From NCBI GenBank assembly GCA_017979445.1, contig CM030716.1, forward strand, positions 15,891,443 through 15,955,442: a stretch of DNA of 64,000 nucleotides. Direction: 5' to 3'. A model generated the notes under the pieces. That model made no database searches, was not told the origin of the DNA, and worked only from the letters and a program-made list of their open reading frames with translations. Every line of letters starts with the position of its first letter. Positions within the stretch are counted from its first letter, which is position 1. Source of the DNA: Akebia trifoliata (taxonomy: Eukaryota; Streptophyta; Magnoliopsida; Ranunculales; Lardizabalaceae). Below are positions 1 through 10,143 of this stretch, piece by piece. A program made the position numbers and the translations under genes.

Positions 1-92
1 ATGGATAGCCTTACACCCACCTCAATCGATTCTTTACCATATGTTAAACCTTTAGAAATCAAAACTTAGATGAAGAGAGTGTTAAACTTATA

Positions 93-878
93 TTGTTTTC
101 ATTATCCATGGAGGATCACGCAACTACATGGTTGAACTCCTTAACTCTCAATTTCATAAATTTATTGGATGTTTTATCCAAGAAATTCATAACCAAATTT
201 TTTCCCGTGACCAAAATTGAGAGAATGAAAGACGCAATTAGAAATTTTGAAGGGTGCCCGGATGAAGAATTATCCCAAACTTATGAGAGATTCAATGATT
301 TGTTACTCAAATGCCCATACCATGGTATTGACAAAGCACAGTTGGTGTAATACTTTTATCAAGGATTAACAATGAATCAATGTACCTTAGTTAAGTATAT
401 GCATAAGGGTTAATTCATGAACCAAGCTTCCAACAAAGTGTATGATTTTTCAATTGAGCTAACCAAGAGTATTCAAAATTAGAATATTAATAACGAAAAA
501 TTTGATAAAGAAGATCCCGTTAAAAAGCTTGGAATATATGAAATGAAGGTAGACCATGATCTCAAGAACATTATATCTAATCTAGTAAGTAGTATGCACA
601 GTCTTACAAAAAAGCTAGATGTTTTCATCATCTCAGCATCTAACCCTTATTATGATTCTCGCTCAGTTTCACAAATTTCAGTTGAGCAAACTTATTTATG
701 TGTCTTGTGTGACGGCAACGACCATTTGGTTGAATGTTGTCCCAATTTGCCATACATTAAGGTCAAACAAGCTAATGTTGTTAATGGCTACAGTATTTTT
801 AGTAAGTCCACTCAGAATTCGTATAGCCAAACATATCATCAAGATAATAGGTATCTTTTGAATTTTTCATACAAATAA
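93..878 (+). pseudogene. gag: Athila-type gag, broken
   Basis: The gag (capsid/nucleocapsid) polyprotein packages the element RNA. Residues from 93 show the plant retrotransposon gag pattern: a TWLNSL segment, then FITKFFP, then a DEELSQTYERFNDLLLKCP stretch. After an in-frame stop near 350 the frame continues with YFYQGLT. A second open stretch (543-878) carries CVLCDGNDH followed by cysteines, a CX2CX4HX4C zinc knuckle. Stops at about 350, 412, 482 and 876 make it non-functional. The family is clear, and the exact start lies before or at the window edge. Confidence 0.8.
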
Positions 879-1059
879 AATGAACCTATTCAATCTAATG
901 GTCCACTAGGTTATAAATAAAACTATCATAAATAAGTCATTTCTTCTATGAACCAAGTTATTGTTCCATAAGTACCATATCAATCTTGTCAATCTATTGA
1001 ATGTAGAGTTATAATTCTAGATTTTATGCCCAATTATTATCCACCTGGCCAACAACAAC

Positions 1060-1640
1060 CATCTTTAGAATTTATGATGGCGGAGTTGATGAAGCAACAA
1101 CATTAGCTCATCCAAACTTAACAACAGACCAATCAAAACCAAACCCATATTAATCAAGTCATTGCTCAATCCATAGCTAAGATGAAAATTTAGTTGGGCC
1201 AGTTAACTCTTTCCCTAAGAGGGAGAGAGAAAGGTCAATTCTCCAGTCAAATTATTCACAATCCTAGAGGTCAACTTATGGTTTCCAACAGACTGAAGGA
1301 TCAATACGAGGTAAGATCTGTCTAAGCTACCATACCTTGAGGTTAGAAAAAAAGGTGAACAACAAAGTTCAATCTTTTAACGAGGAAGATGATGTCCTAG
1401 AGAATGATAAAATTCAAGTAGAAGAAATCATAGAATTTCTTAAGGAGAAGGAGAAATATTTTGAGAAACTTCCCATCGTTTTACTAATTCCAAAAGCTAT
1501 ATTTTCCTATCACCTTAGAGACAATAAGAAGAGTAAGCAATTCAAAAGTGTCTTCAAAAATTTTCAAAATGTGCACATCAATATTCTATTATTAGATACC
1601 ATTAAATAAAACCTTCTTATGCAAAATTCCTTAAAGATTT
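1060..1640 (+). pseudogene. Athila-type gag-protease linker, broken
   Basis: Broken frames here read as the Q-rich spacer after the zinc knuckle (FMMAELMKQQ, then a QLTLSLRGREKGQFSSQ-like stretch). An acidic, lysine-rich open stretch follows at 1337-1609, ending FQNVHINILLLDTIK. In Athila elements the equivalent segment precedes the protease and contains a basic FPQRL.KNK motif followed by LHINIPF. Stops before and after it break the reading frame. No catalytic function is expected of this part. Confidence 0.6.
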
Positions 1641-1689
1641 GAGCACAACTAAGAGAAAAATATCATTTCCTCAAGAAACCATCATGGTA

Positions 1690-2150
1690 GCCTAAGTTTT
1701 GTCTCTCAACTAATAAATGGTTGCACCAAAATTTAAAGATACTAGATGTCTGATAATTTCCATTCACATTGGAGATCAAGTGGTTGAAAAATGTCTCTTA
1801 AACTTAGGGGCAATTGTGAATCTTTTACCTTACTCGGTTATTAAACAACTAGGTTTGAAAATTTAGAAACCCACTAATATCACATTGAACTTAACCGATA
1901 GGTCCATTAAGGTTCTCAAAGGTATAATCGAGGACGTGATAGTAAAAGTCAAAGAAAATCTATTTTCTAGTTGACTTTGTTGTCTTAAATACAGAACCAG
2001 TTATCAATTCACATAGTCACGTTCCTATAATCTTAGGATGTCCATTTTTAACATCTTCTGATGCAGTCATTCGTTGTAGAAATGAGATTATGACTTTAGT
2101 ATTCGGGAATATGAAAGTCAAATTGAACGTCTTCCACAATTTTTAAAGAA
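1690..2150 (+). pseudogene. Athila-type aspartic protease, broken
   Basis: The retrotransposon protease cleaves Gag-Pol. Around 1790 the frame reads LLNLGAIVNLLPYSVIKQLGL, matching the active-site strand usually written DLGASVNLLPYSVYKQLGL. The catalytic Asp has been replaced by Asn (NLGA) in this copy. A following segment (TDRSIKVLKGIIEDVIVKV) matches the second lobe. Several stops and a frameshift near 1965 separate the parts. It is therefore a dead protease, and family membership is secure from the run of conserved hydrophobic positions. Confidence 0.7.
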
Positions 2151-2689
2151 TTGATGTAGACAATGATGTGGAGGAAGTGAATATGTTAAATATGCTAGTC
2201 AATCGAATATGTCAAGATTTAGGGTATTCTGATCCCCTAAAAAGATATTTGACCAATTTTGGTCAAGATTTTGACATAGAAGAGTCCATAAGCGAAGTCA
2301 ATGTTTTGTTTGAATCAGTTTCTTACTTAAACTTTACGTTTTGGCACGTAAAAATCGAAGGTCTTTTTATTTGTACTTCTACTATCGTTCCTTCCCAAAT
2401 CAAGTCTCCTAAATTAGAACTCAAAGTACTTCAAGAGATTTTGAGATCGCATTTCTTGTCAAAAAAATCAAATTTTGTCTATGATAATTTCTTCTCACTT
2501 TAGTATAATCCAAGTGGAAAAGTTGTTAAAATTTTTAAGAAGACATCAAGAAACGATTGGTAGGATTATAGTTGATATTAAGGAAATTATTCCATCTATG
2601 GTAATGCATCACATTCATCTAGAGGATTTTGTTATACCTTCCTTAGAATCTCAAAAACGGCTAAAGCTTGTCATGAAGGATGTAGTCTA

Positions 2690-3506
2690 GAGTGAAGTAA
2701 TGAAACTATTAAATGTAGGTATCATTTATCCCATTTTCAACAATCATTAGGTGAGTCCCATTCAAGTTGTTCCTAAAAAATTTGGTATCACTATGGCAGT
2801 GAACCAATACAACGAGTTAATTCCTACTCGAGTCTAAATCGGATGGAGAGTGTGTATCGATTATAAGAAACTCAACTTAATGACTCTTAAATAACACTTT
2901 TCACCACTTTTCACTGATCAAATGTTAGAGTATTTAGTAGGACATTCCCACTATTTCTTCTTGGATGGTTACTCCAGGTACAACCAAATACCCATTGCTC
3001 CTACCGATCAAGAGAAAATAACTTTTACTTGTTCCTTTGAAATTTTTGCATATTATCGCATGCCATTTGGATTGTGCAATATACTAGTTACTTTTCAGTG
3101 GTTTATAATGAGTATATTTTCAAATATGATATAAAGATATCTTGAAGTGTTCATAGATAATTTTTTAGTATTCAGATCAAGTTTTGAGGAATGTCTCCAT
3201 TACTTGACTTTGGTCATCGTGTGTTATAAAGAATTCAATATAATCCTCAATTGGGAAAAATGTCATTTTATGGTGACATCAGGAATTGTGCTAGGGCACA
3301 TTCTTTCTGTGAGAAAGATTGAAGTAGATAAAGCGAAGGTAGGTTTAATTGAAAAGTTACATCTCCTAAAATAGTTAAAGAAATTAGGTCATTCTTAAAC
3401 CATGCAGTTTTTTACCGTAAATTCATTAAAGATTTCGAAAAAATCTTGTAACCTTTATGTGATCTCTTAGGCAATGATGTTCCTTTCAACTTCTCAGAGT
3501 CATGCC
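2690..3506 (+). pseudogene. pol: Athila-type reverse transcriptase, truncated and mutated
   Basis: RT copies element RNA into DNA. Recognisable segments in order are CIDYKKLN, FFLDGYSRYNQIPIAP, EKITFTCSF, YYRMPFGLCN, then EVFIDNFLVF where the catalytic Y/F-M-D-D motif should be, and NWEKCHFMVTSGIVLGH with a conserved EVDKAKV. The catalytic box reads FIDN, so the second aspartate is lost. Stops occur at about 2838, 2892, 3132 and 3372. The sequence is cut at 3506, just after the position of a CDLLGNDVPFNF segment, by insertion of E0. Confidence 0.8.
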
Positions 3507-5454
3507 TGTAGACACCCCAATTTGCACGAACCCACTAAAAAAATCCAAATTTTCTCGAATTGATTTAACATGAGAATTTAAACCTCTCAACGGGCCCGCA
3601 TTGTTACTTGGGATTATTTTCATGCAGACATGCATACATGCATCATGTCATATAGTTTGCATGCTCAACCTTGTCCCTAACCCAGTCTAATTCCATACCA
3701 CCTCTATGATCCAAGCCGGATTCGTAACCGTTCTCCATTCACCGCTCCATCACCCATACCATAACCAAGGTCCATTTCCTAATCCAACCTAAGCCCAAGA
3801 CAAAGCCCACCTTCTAACCCAAATTCAAGTCCATTATTTTAACCCACCCTTAAAGTCCATAGTCCATAACCCAAGTCTATCACCTTAGTCCAATACCAAG
3901 TCCATTCCAAGCCCATTCTCTCACACCCCTTCAAAAGATGACACATGTTGACATCTCATAAGCCCTCAATACCTAATGTATTATCTAATTAGAGGGTCAA
4001 CTCCTCCTTTGTGAAAACTCAAGAATGCCATTCTCAAAAGGTGTGGTCAAACCAAAATGATACTTTGATCTTTGGTAATAATCCATAAAGTTGAGAGAAC
4101 TTCTAATCATACCCTCAAAATGTGAGAATCTTCAAGTACATACATGAAGTTCTCCTATTAGTCAATTTCAAAATTATACTTCCACCCTTGCTTTATGAGG
4201 TATTTACAAATGAACCAAGGTCTACTTTTCACCTACCACTCCACCTTTACACATGTCACTCCCTTATTCATCCTCCCAAAAATACTTTTTATTCTCTCAT
4301 CTCTATTTACCAAAAAACTAAAAATCAAATAATATTTTTAGGGTTTCTTCACAAATGTCATCTTTACCCTCATACAAGTGAAAAATCCAAAAAAAAATAA
4401 CCTAAACCTCATGTGCATTTTCTTTATTTTTAGGGTTAGACCACTTTATCCCCAAAAATTATCCAAAAACTCTATAAATACCCCCAATTTTTTATGAACA
4501 ATTAATGCTCTCAAGCCCCCATCTTTCAACCTAAAACTCTACCAAAATTTCTACTAATCTCTCATCTCTCAACCTTCAACTACATCCTTCAACTCTCAAG
4601 TTCATTTCTAAAACTCAAGTTCATTCAAGACCTCCAAAGGGACAAGGTGGGTATAGTAGTGTTATTTGTTTTTTAACTTACATCTTCTTCTTCTATTCTT
4701 CTCTCTTTTTTTTTAGAAACCTTTAGGATGTGATGAAAAACCCTCCTTCATTTCAAGTAGATTGAATCTCAACCTTGGGCATGGAATGCTTGAGACGGTT
4801 TGGTCGAAAAGATGGAGGTAGAAGCCCTTCTTTACCCACTTTTATCTCATGCATCATAATGTACATCATTCACACATACCACACATGCTTGACAATGATG
4901 AAAAATTGTGTAATTCTCTTGATGGGGCTAAAACACTAAGTTTCTTGTTAAGCATGCATGCATCAAGGTTGTAGATCTAAGGGAACTCCATCCATGAAAT
5001 TTCTCTAAAATCCTAAACCAACATTCCAAGTCATGCAAAAGTGTGTTGACTTCATAGAATATCCTCTCCCATAGGATATTTCTTATGATTAACATTAACA
5101 TCAAATCCTCTTTCAAATAGGTACATATTCACCATATGCACACACCACTTCATGTATCTCATGCATTTTCCTTGTTATGTTAATCATTTTTAAAATTGTC
5201 AAATCTAAAGGTAACCACCATAGGTGGAGAGAATGGGGTGCTTAACACCTTCCCCATTCTCTAATCGAATCTCCTTACCTAGATCTTAGGTAGACCATAC
5301 ATTTTCCATGATTGAGAGTCACTACATTACCCTAAAAAATGATTTTCAAAATAATCGATTTGGGTGCCCATTCACACCCATTTCCAAAAAAGAATTGTGG
5401 CGACTCCAAACCACGTAGCATTGAGGTTCAAAAGTGAACCTTTCCATGTCTACA
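3507..5454 (+). repeat. E0 5' LTR (type C)
   Basis: The LTR is bounded by TGTAGACACC at the left and TGTCTACA at the right, giving TG...CA ends, and is followed 3 bases later by the primer-binding site. Length is 1948 bp. It contains a TATA box (TATAAATA, 4473-4480). Near its 3' end are a GTGCTTAACACCTT block (about 5237) and an internal TGGCGACTCC (5398-5407), both also found in the type-A and type-B LTRs. A partial second copy of the same LTR begins at 62959. Confidence 0.85.
4473..4480 (+). promoter_or_regulatory. TATA box of type-C LTR
   Basis: TATAAATA lies mid-LTR in an AT-rich context, at the same relative place as in the truncated right copy (63409-63416). It is the expected U3 promoter for the genomic transcript. 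The start site itself is not determined. Confidence 0.6.
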
Positions 5455-5457
5455 ACT

Positions 5458-5475
5458 TGACGACTCCACTGGAGA
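5458..5475 (+). other. E0 primer-binding site
   Basis: TGACGACTCCACTGGAGA lies 3 bases after the LTR end. It differs at two positions from TGGCGACTCCACTGGGGA seen (reverse strand) in E1. From what is known of Tat/Ogre elements this sequence pairs with the 3' end of a tRNA-Arg. The two changes fit an old, inactive copy. Confidence 0.75.
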
Positions 5476-5756
5476 CATTGCGGGTCAAACCATGACCATT
5501 TGGCTATTTTTACAAAGTTTAAAAAAAAATAAAAAACAAAATTCAATATGTATTTACTGACATTGTTGTTGTTTGTGTTTTGTTTGATACTTTGTCTTTT
5601 TTTTCTTGGGGAATGGTTGTAATATGTTCTTTAACATTTTTGGGTTAAATGCTTGTAAGAGGGGGTTGATACTTATTATTTTTAAAATGCACTTGTGCAC
5701 CTACGTTTGCATAGCCCATTACACAAACCTTCTTTACCTTTAAAAGTTTAAATCCC

Positions 5757-5930
5757 AGATGTCTAGTAGTTTCACGACTCGAGATCGCTTATTTTAGGTA
5801 CGGGGACGAACACATCCAACCCAATCTCTGACCTAAGATGTGTGTACTTCAGTATGCATCGAGGTTTGAAGAATGGGTAACCGTGAAACCACCTATAACA
5901 GCATGCATTAAACACGATTAGAGGCTTAGG
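5757..5930 (+). other. E0 leader: conserved block near primer-binding site
   Basis: This non-coding block resembles E2 44130-44315 (reverse strand). Shared words include GTAGTT..ACG.CT.GAGATCG, GTGT.TTC.GTATGCATCGAG and GTTTGAAGA, followed by GGTA.CCGTGAA.CCACC. The bases either side of it (5476-5756 and 5931-6229) are T- and A-rich with nothing recognisable. Its role is unknown. Confidence 0.6.
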
Positions 5931-6229
5931 ACATAATTTTGAAAAAATGATTTATCAACCCCCTCATTATTGTAATTTTCCCCATCCAAGGAGACAACTT
6001 TGTAAATTTTATTTTGAAGCCCATGAAGGCAATATTGTATAGAATTTATGATTTTTTTTCTTACTCTCCCCTAGGTAAAAGGGGAGCATCTTCATTTTCA
6101 AGTTTACTCATCTTGCTTTGCATAGAAAAAAAAACTTTAAAAAAAAAAAAAATTTCAGCCTAAGAACAAGAACAGTGAACAATGTACTCACAACCAGTGA
6201 GCATTGTGTCCATGACAGAAAATAAATGT

Positions 6230-6372
6230 TTCTGGTCCGTTTTTGTGAAACGGATAAGTATAAACTATACCCATCCATTTTCTAAGCATGGATAGGTATA
6301 ACTTACACCTATCCGTTTTTGAAAAACGGATAGGTATAAATTATGCATATCCGATTTGAAAAACGGATCCAA
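6230..6372 (+). repeat. E0 leader: ATCCGTT/AACGGAT hairpin cluster
   Basis: Four inverted repeats lie in tandem: TCCGTTT/AAACGGA; ATCCAT/ATGGAT; a perfect 10-bp pair ATCCGTTTTT/AAAAACGGAT around a single G; and an imperfect ATCCGATTT/AAAACGGAT. The spacers (GGTATAA..TTACACC) also pair partly with each other. The cluster starts with TCTGGTCCGT, the reverse complement of the ACGGACCAGA that ends the E2 clusters. Confidence 0.75.
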
Positions 6373-6599
6373 AAAAAAAAAAAATTTTGCTTATTTCGTC
6401 CCTTACATCAGTCTTGACAACTTTTCTCTTGGATTTTATTTTTCTTTTGAGTTTTAAGACTTTAAAATTATTAAATGGATAATTTTTATCATTAAGTTTA
6501 GGGCCCACCCCTCATCACTTGGTGCTTGATCCAAACGGAGCTCACCTACACTCTACCCATCAATATTGATCTAGACCCAACATGGCACACTATCAACCT

Positions 6600-7030
6600 C
6601 GCCATCATCCATCATCGAGGACCAACTTAAATGGGTCCACAACCCATACCCACTTCAAATGGGTCCACGACCCATATTCACCTCAAATAGATCCACGACC
6701 CATATTCACCTCCAAATGGGTCCATAATCAGTGCTCACTCCCAAATGGGTTCACGACCCATATCCATGTCAAATTGGGTCCACAAACCATACCCATTTCA
6801 AATTGGGTCCACGACCCATATCATATCCGATCCGAACCGAGTTCATGACCCGTATCCATTTCGAATTGGGTCTACGACCCATATCCAATCCAAATCGGGT
6901 TCACGACCCGTATCCATTTCGAATTAGGTCTACCCATATCCAATCCGAACCGGGTCCACGACCCGTATCCAATCTGAATTGGGTTTACGACCCATATCCA
7001 TTTTCGAATCGGTCCATGATCCCTATTCAG
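6600..7030 (+). repeat. E0 leader: tandem array of GGGTC-N3-GACCC hairpins
   Basis: There are about 14 units of roughly 30 bp. Each centres on a near-perfect inverted repeat such as GGGTCCACGACCC, embedded in CATATCCATTTC.AATT. Open frames through the array (for example 6582-6848) only encode a repeating peptide and are by-products of the repeat. E2 has a counterpart at 43020-43450. Confidence 0.85.
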
Positions 7031-7185
7031 CCCAAAGTAGGCTCATCCTCCAATTTCGACCCAAACCATGATTCATATATGATCCATCAAAATCAACAAT
7101 CTCTTGATTAATTCAAACAAATTTGATCATTTTCTAACAAATTAATTCGAAAAAAAAAAAGATTTTAAAGTGCTAGTTGTAATTT

Positions 7186-7346
7186 TTGATCAAAGTCGGT
7201 GCCTAAGAACGATCTTACCCTGTTGATACGAAGGGGATAGACTATGTCTATTTAAAGAAAATAGGTGATTTAAGAGTACCATTTTGCACCACCTTTTCCT
7301 TAGGGATTTGACTAGCCGATCTTGATTTCAGAGAATTGAATTGGGG
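7186..7346 (+). other. E0 leader: conserved module with ATAGAC-TAT-GTCTAT palindrome
   Basis: The block runs from TTGATCAAAGTCGGTGCC to TTTCAGAGAATTGAATTG. It contains GATCTTACCCTGTTG, TACGAAGGGG and a 15-nt inverted repeat ATAGAC-TAT-GTCTAT at 7237-7251. The same ordered words occur once in the leader of every other element in the window. It is non-coding in all of them. A structured RNA signal such as a packaging or dimerisation site is my inference. Confidence 0.75.
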
Positions 7347-7410
7347 AGACTAACAAAATGGTTTTTCTGACTCAATCTTTTTACAGTAATCCATCTTTAA
7401 AAAATATTTT

Positions 7411-7850
7411 TCTAGTCCCATGCTGACAAACCTCCGGCTCCGTGCCGATAAACCTACAGCTCTATGCTGACAAACCTTGGCTCCGCACCGATGACCCTCC
7501 AGCTCCGTGCAGACAAACCTTCAGTTCCGTGCTGATAAACCTCCGGTTCCATGCAGATGAACCTACAGCTCCATGCTAACAAACCTTGGCTCCTCGCCGA
7601 TGACCCTCCAGCTCCGTATTGACAAACCATCAGTTCCGTGCTGACAAACCTCCGGCTCCATGTCGATGAACCTCCGGCTCCGTGCCGTTGAACCCCAGCT
7701 CCATGCCGACAAACTTCCGGTTCCGTGTCGATAAACCTCCAGCCTCGGCTCCATGCTGATGAACCTCCAATGTAGCGCTGACAAACCCCAGCACTATGCT
7801 GATCAATATCTAGCTCCATGCCGGCAAACCCCAGCTCCATGCTGACAAAA
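7411..7850 (+). repeat. E0 leader: array of CGGCTCCGTGCCG-type repeats
   Basis: About 13 units of roughly 33 bp have the pattern GACAAACCTCCGGCTCCGTGCC. The core CGGC-TCCGT-GCCG is a short stem-loop in the best units and imperfect in others. The minus-strand open frame across it (7454-7858) is a repeat translation and not a gene. E2 has a diverged counterpart at 42201-42690 on the opposite strand. Confidence 0.75.
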
Positions 7851-7979
7851 AAATCCAACCCTAACCAAATTCAAGACTTTCTTAAGGCAACTTTACCAAT
7901 TAATCCAATTTGACCTAATAAATCATCATGCATCTTCATTATGTAAATGATATATTAATGGCTAACCTTTTATCCATAG

Positions 7980-10143
7980 GTGGCCAAACGACCCAGAAAG
8001 AAGTACTTGCCACCTAACAATCCTCCATACTTTCTGCGCTCACAACCAATTATGAGTACCTCAGAGAAACCTCAACAGTCGGTAACAAAAGTCATAACAG
8101 ATCTCACTTCGAAGCTAGATATAGTGGTAAAGGCGTTGGAAAAGCATAACAAGATTCTGGACTTACTAATGGCAAATCCGAGCATCATTCAGGCTGTTCA
8201 ACATCAAACCTCAGGTTCGAATCAGGCCACACCGGAACAATACCAACAACTACCACCACCGGTATAGAATATTCTACCTCCTATGGCTCTGACTAATCAA
8301 GAGACACCAATCCACATTCATTGCAACCCTCAGCGACAAGATGTCGTTCAAGAAGAAGAAGGAAAATTTAAAATAACTGAGGTAAGAAGTACCACAGAGG
8401 AAAAATTAGCAAACAAGTTAGAAGCAGTTGATGAGGAGATCCAAAGAGTGAAAGGAAAGGGTTCTGCAAGCAGAATGAGGTTCAGAGATCTTTGCCTTTA
8501 CCCAAATGCACCATTACCGCCGAAATTAAAATGTCCTGACTTCGAAAAGTATAACGGCATTGGATGCCCTCTATCCTACTTGAAACTCTACTATGGTTCT
8601 ATGTGCCAATTTGGTGATGATGACAGGTTGTTGGTTCAACTCTTTTAAAAGAGTTTAATAGGGGCGACCCTCTCATGGTTCTCTCAGTTAGATCATTCAT
8701 GGATTAAGAGCTGGCAAGATCTAGCTACAAGTTTCTCGGAAGAGTACAGATTCAATACGGATATGGGATTGGATAGAAATGACATGGCCAAAATAACTCG
8801 AAAGCCAAAAGAAAGTGTGAAAGAGTATGCCCAAAGGTGGCGGGAATCGACTTCTAAAGTGAAGCCACCAATGACTGAACAAGAGATGAATACCATATTC
8901 ATCTTAACTTTGGGTCATTCATTCTATACGCATCTAGTGGGTCATACAACAACAAGCTTCTCGTCATTGGTCCAAGTGACGGATCAAGTTGAGGACGATA
9001 TTCGGTCAGGTCTGATCTACGACTTGTCTAGTCTAGGGGCACCAGCAGGGGGGTCTACTCAATGGAAATCGGTAGTCTTGAACAAGAAGAAAGAAGAAGC
9101 ACAAGTTAATAATGTACAACCTGTTCGACCTTTCTTCATCTCAATACCAAACCAGAGGCTACCAGCACCTCAAGTCCCCTTCAAGGTTAACCCACCCCAA
9201 GCTGCACCTATTCCACAAACATTTCAGTTTGGTCAAAATCCAATATTTGGTCAGAACCCACAGTTCGCCCAGAATCATCAAATTGAGCAACGCAAACCCA
9301 ACAGAATCTCACGAGTCTTCACTCGCTTGCCTATGACTCTATCAGAACTACTCCCAGCCTACTCAGGAGAGAATATCTCACCAAGAGGAAATCAAATCCA
9401 GAAGCAATAAAGGGGCTAGGGTACAACCCCAATCAATTTTGCGAATTCCATATGGGTACACCGGGGCATGCCACCGACCAATGTAGGCAACTCAAGCACC
9501 AGGTTCAAAATCTAATCGACAGGAAAACGATCATCTTCGATGGTCCAGTGGCCCAAGCACCTCAAGAAAACATCAACCAGAATCCATTACCAACTCACAA
9601 CGGAGGAGGCGATGGGCCTACAATCAATGCTATAGAAAGAGACGAACCAAGTTTCGACCCTTCAGCTTTGATAGCACCTGTTGGCTCGAAGATTAGAGTC
9701 AGCTTGAGAAAGGAACCCATTTCCTCGAGCATCAATACTGTACCCCAAGACGTAACTAATCAATCACCATCTCAACTTCCCATTAGAATGGCCAATCTTA
9801 CTATTCACTCCAAATCCCAAACTTCAAATCCTCCACGATCACCTCTCATTATATCCTACACATTACCAACTTCAAGCTCTTCCTACCAACCACCTCTTAT
9901 CATACCTTACACTACACTGACCCCTCAAACTTCAAGCTTCTCCTTCCGACCACCCCTCTTCTTATCTCATACTAACCCACAAATCCAAAACATCACTACA
10001 TCAATCGTCAAACCCAATCTTCCACCTCTTATCCTTCATCTAAAACCGGACCCTCAACCCATGACCATATATCCCTTAACCCATTTTCATACAACTCAAA
10101 TCAAACCGTCCCATGGAGTTATGAGACGATGATTGTGACATCT
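7980..10143 (+). pseudogene. gag: E0 gag (Tat-like), broken
   Basis: The gag polyprotein starts in an open frame right after a TTTTATCCATAG acceptor-like sequence with no ATG: VAKRPRKKYLPPNNPPYFLRS. The capsid region follows with LKCPDFEKYNGIGCPLSYLKLYYGSM and EYAQRWRES, then a P/Q-rich linker, then CEFHMGTPGHATDQC, a CX2HX5HX4C zinc-knuckle variant followed by QLKHQVQNLID. In-frame stops lie at 8265 and 8646 (LFQ became LF-stop). The frame shifts near 9390 and near 10080. The last residues (TVPWSYETMIVTS) continue directly at 21265, across E1. Homology with E2 gag is high throughout. Confidence 0.85.

Larger units (their letters stand above)
1..3506 (+). mobile_element. Athila-like Ty3/gypsy element, decayed 5' half (host of all later insertions)
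   Basis: This is a continuous but heavily mutated gag-protease-RT order on the plus strand. It begins inside gag at the window edge and breaks off inside RT at 3506, where the type-C LTR starts. Reading across many stop codons and frameshifts gives segments I recognise as Athila-lineage: the gag domain, a zinc-knuckle-like stretch, a linker with a helical spacer, an aspartic protease core and RT. No LTR of this element is visible, so its 5' end and the rest of pol lie outside the window. The density of disruptions makes it the oldest layer here. The family assignment rests on remembered motif patterns, not on a search. Confidence 0.85.

Noticed and set aside
3507..5454. Envelope-like gene of Athila near the left side
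   Set aside because: No transmembrane or envelope-like frame is visible. The Athila copy is cut in RT before any such gene.
6582..7111. ORFs with repeating FKWVHDPY-like peptides in the E0 leader
   Set aside because: They only translate the 30-bp tandem array, in more than one frame.
7454..7858. Minus-strand 134-codon ORF with repeating MELGF/GAGGSS peptides
   Set aside because: A translation of the 33-bp repeat array with no independent support.
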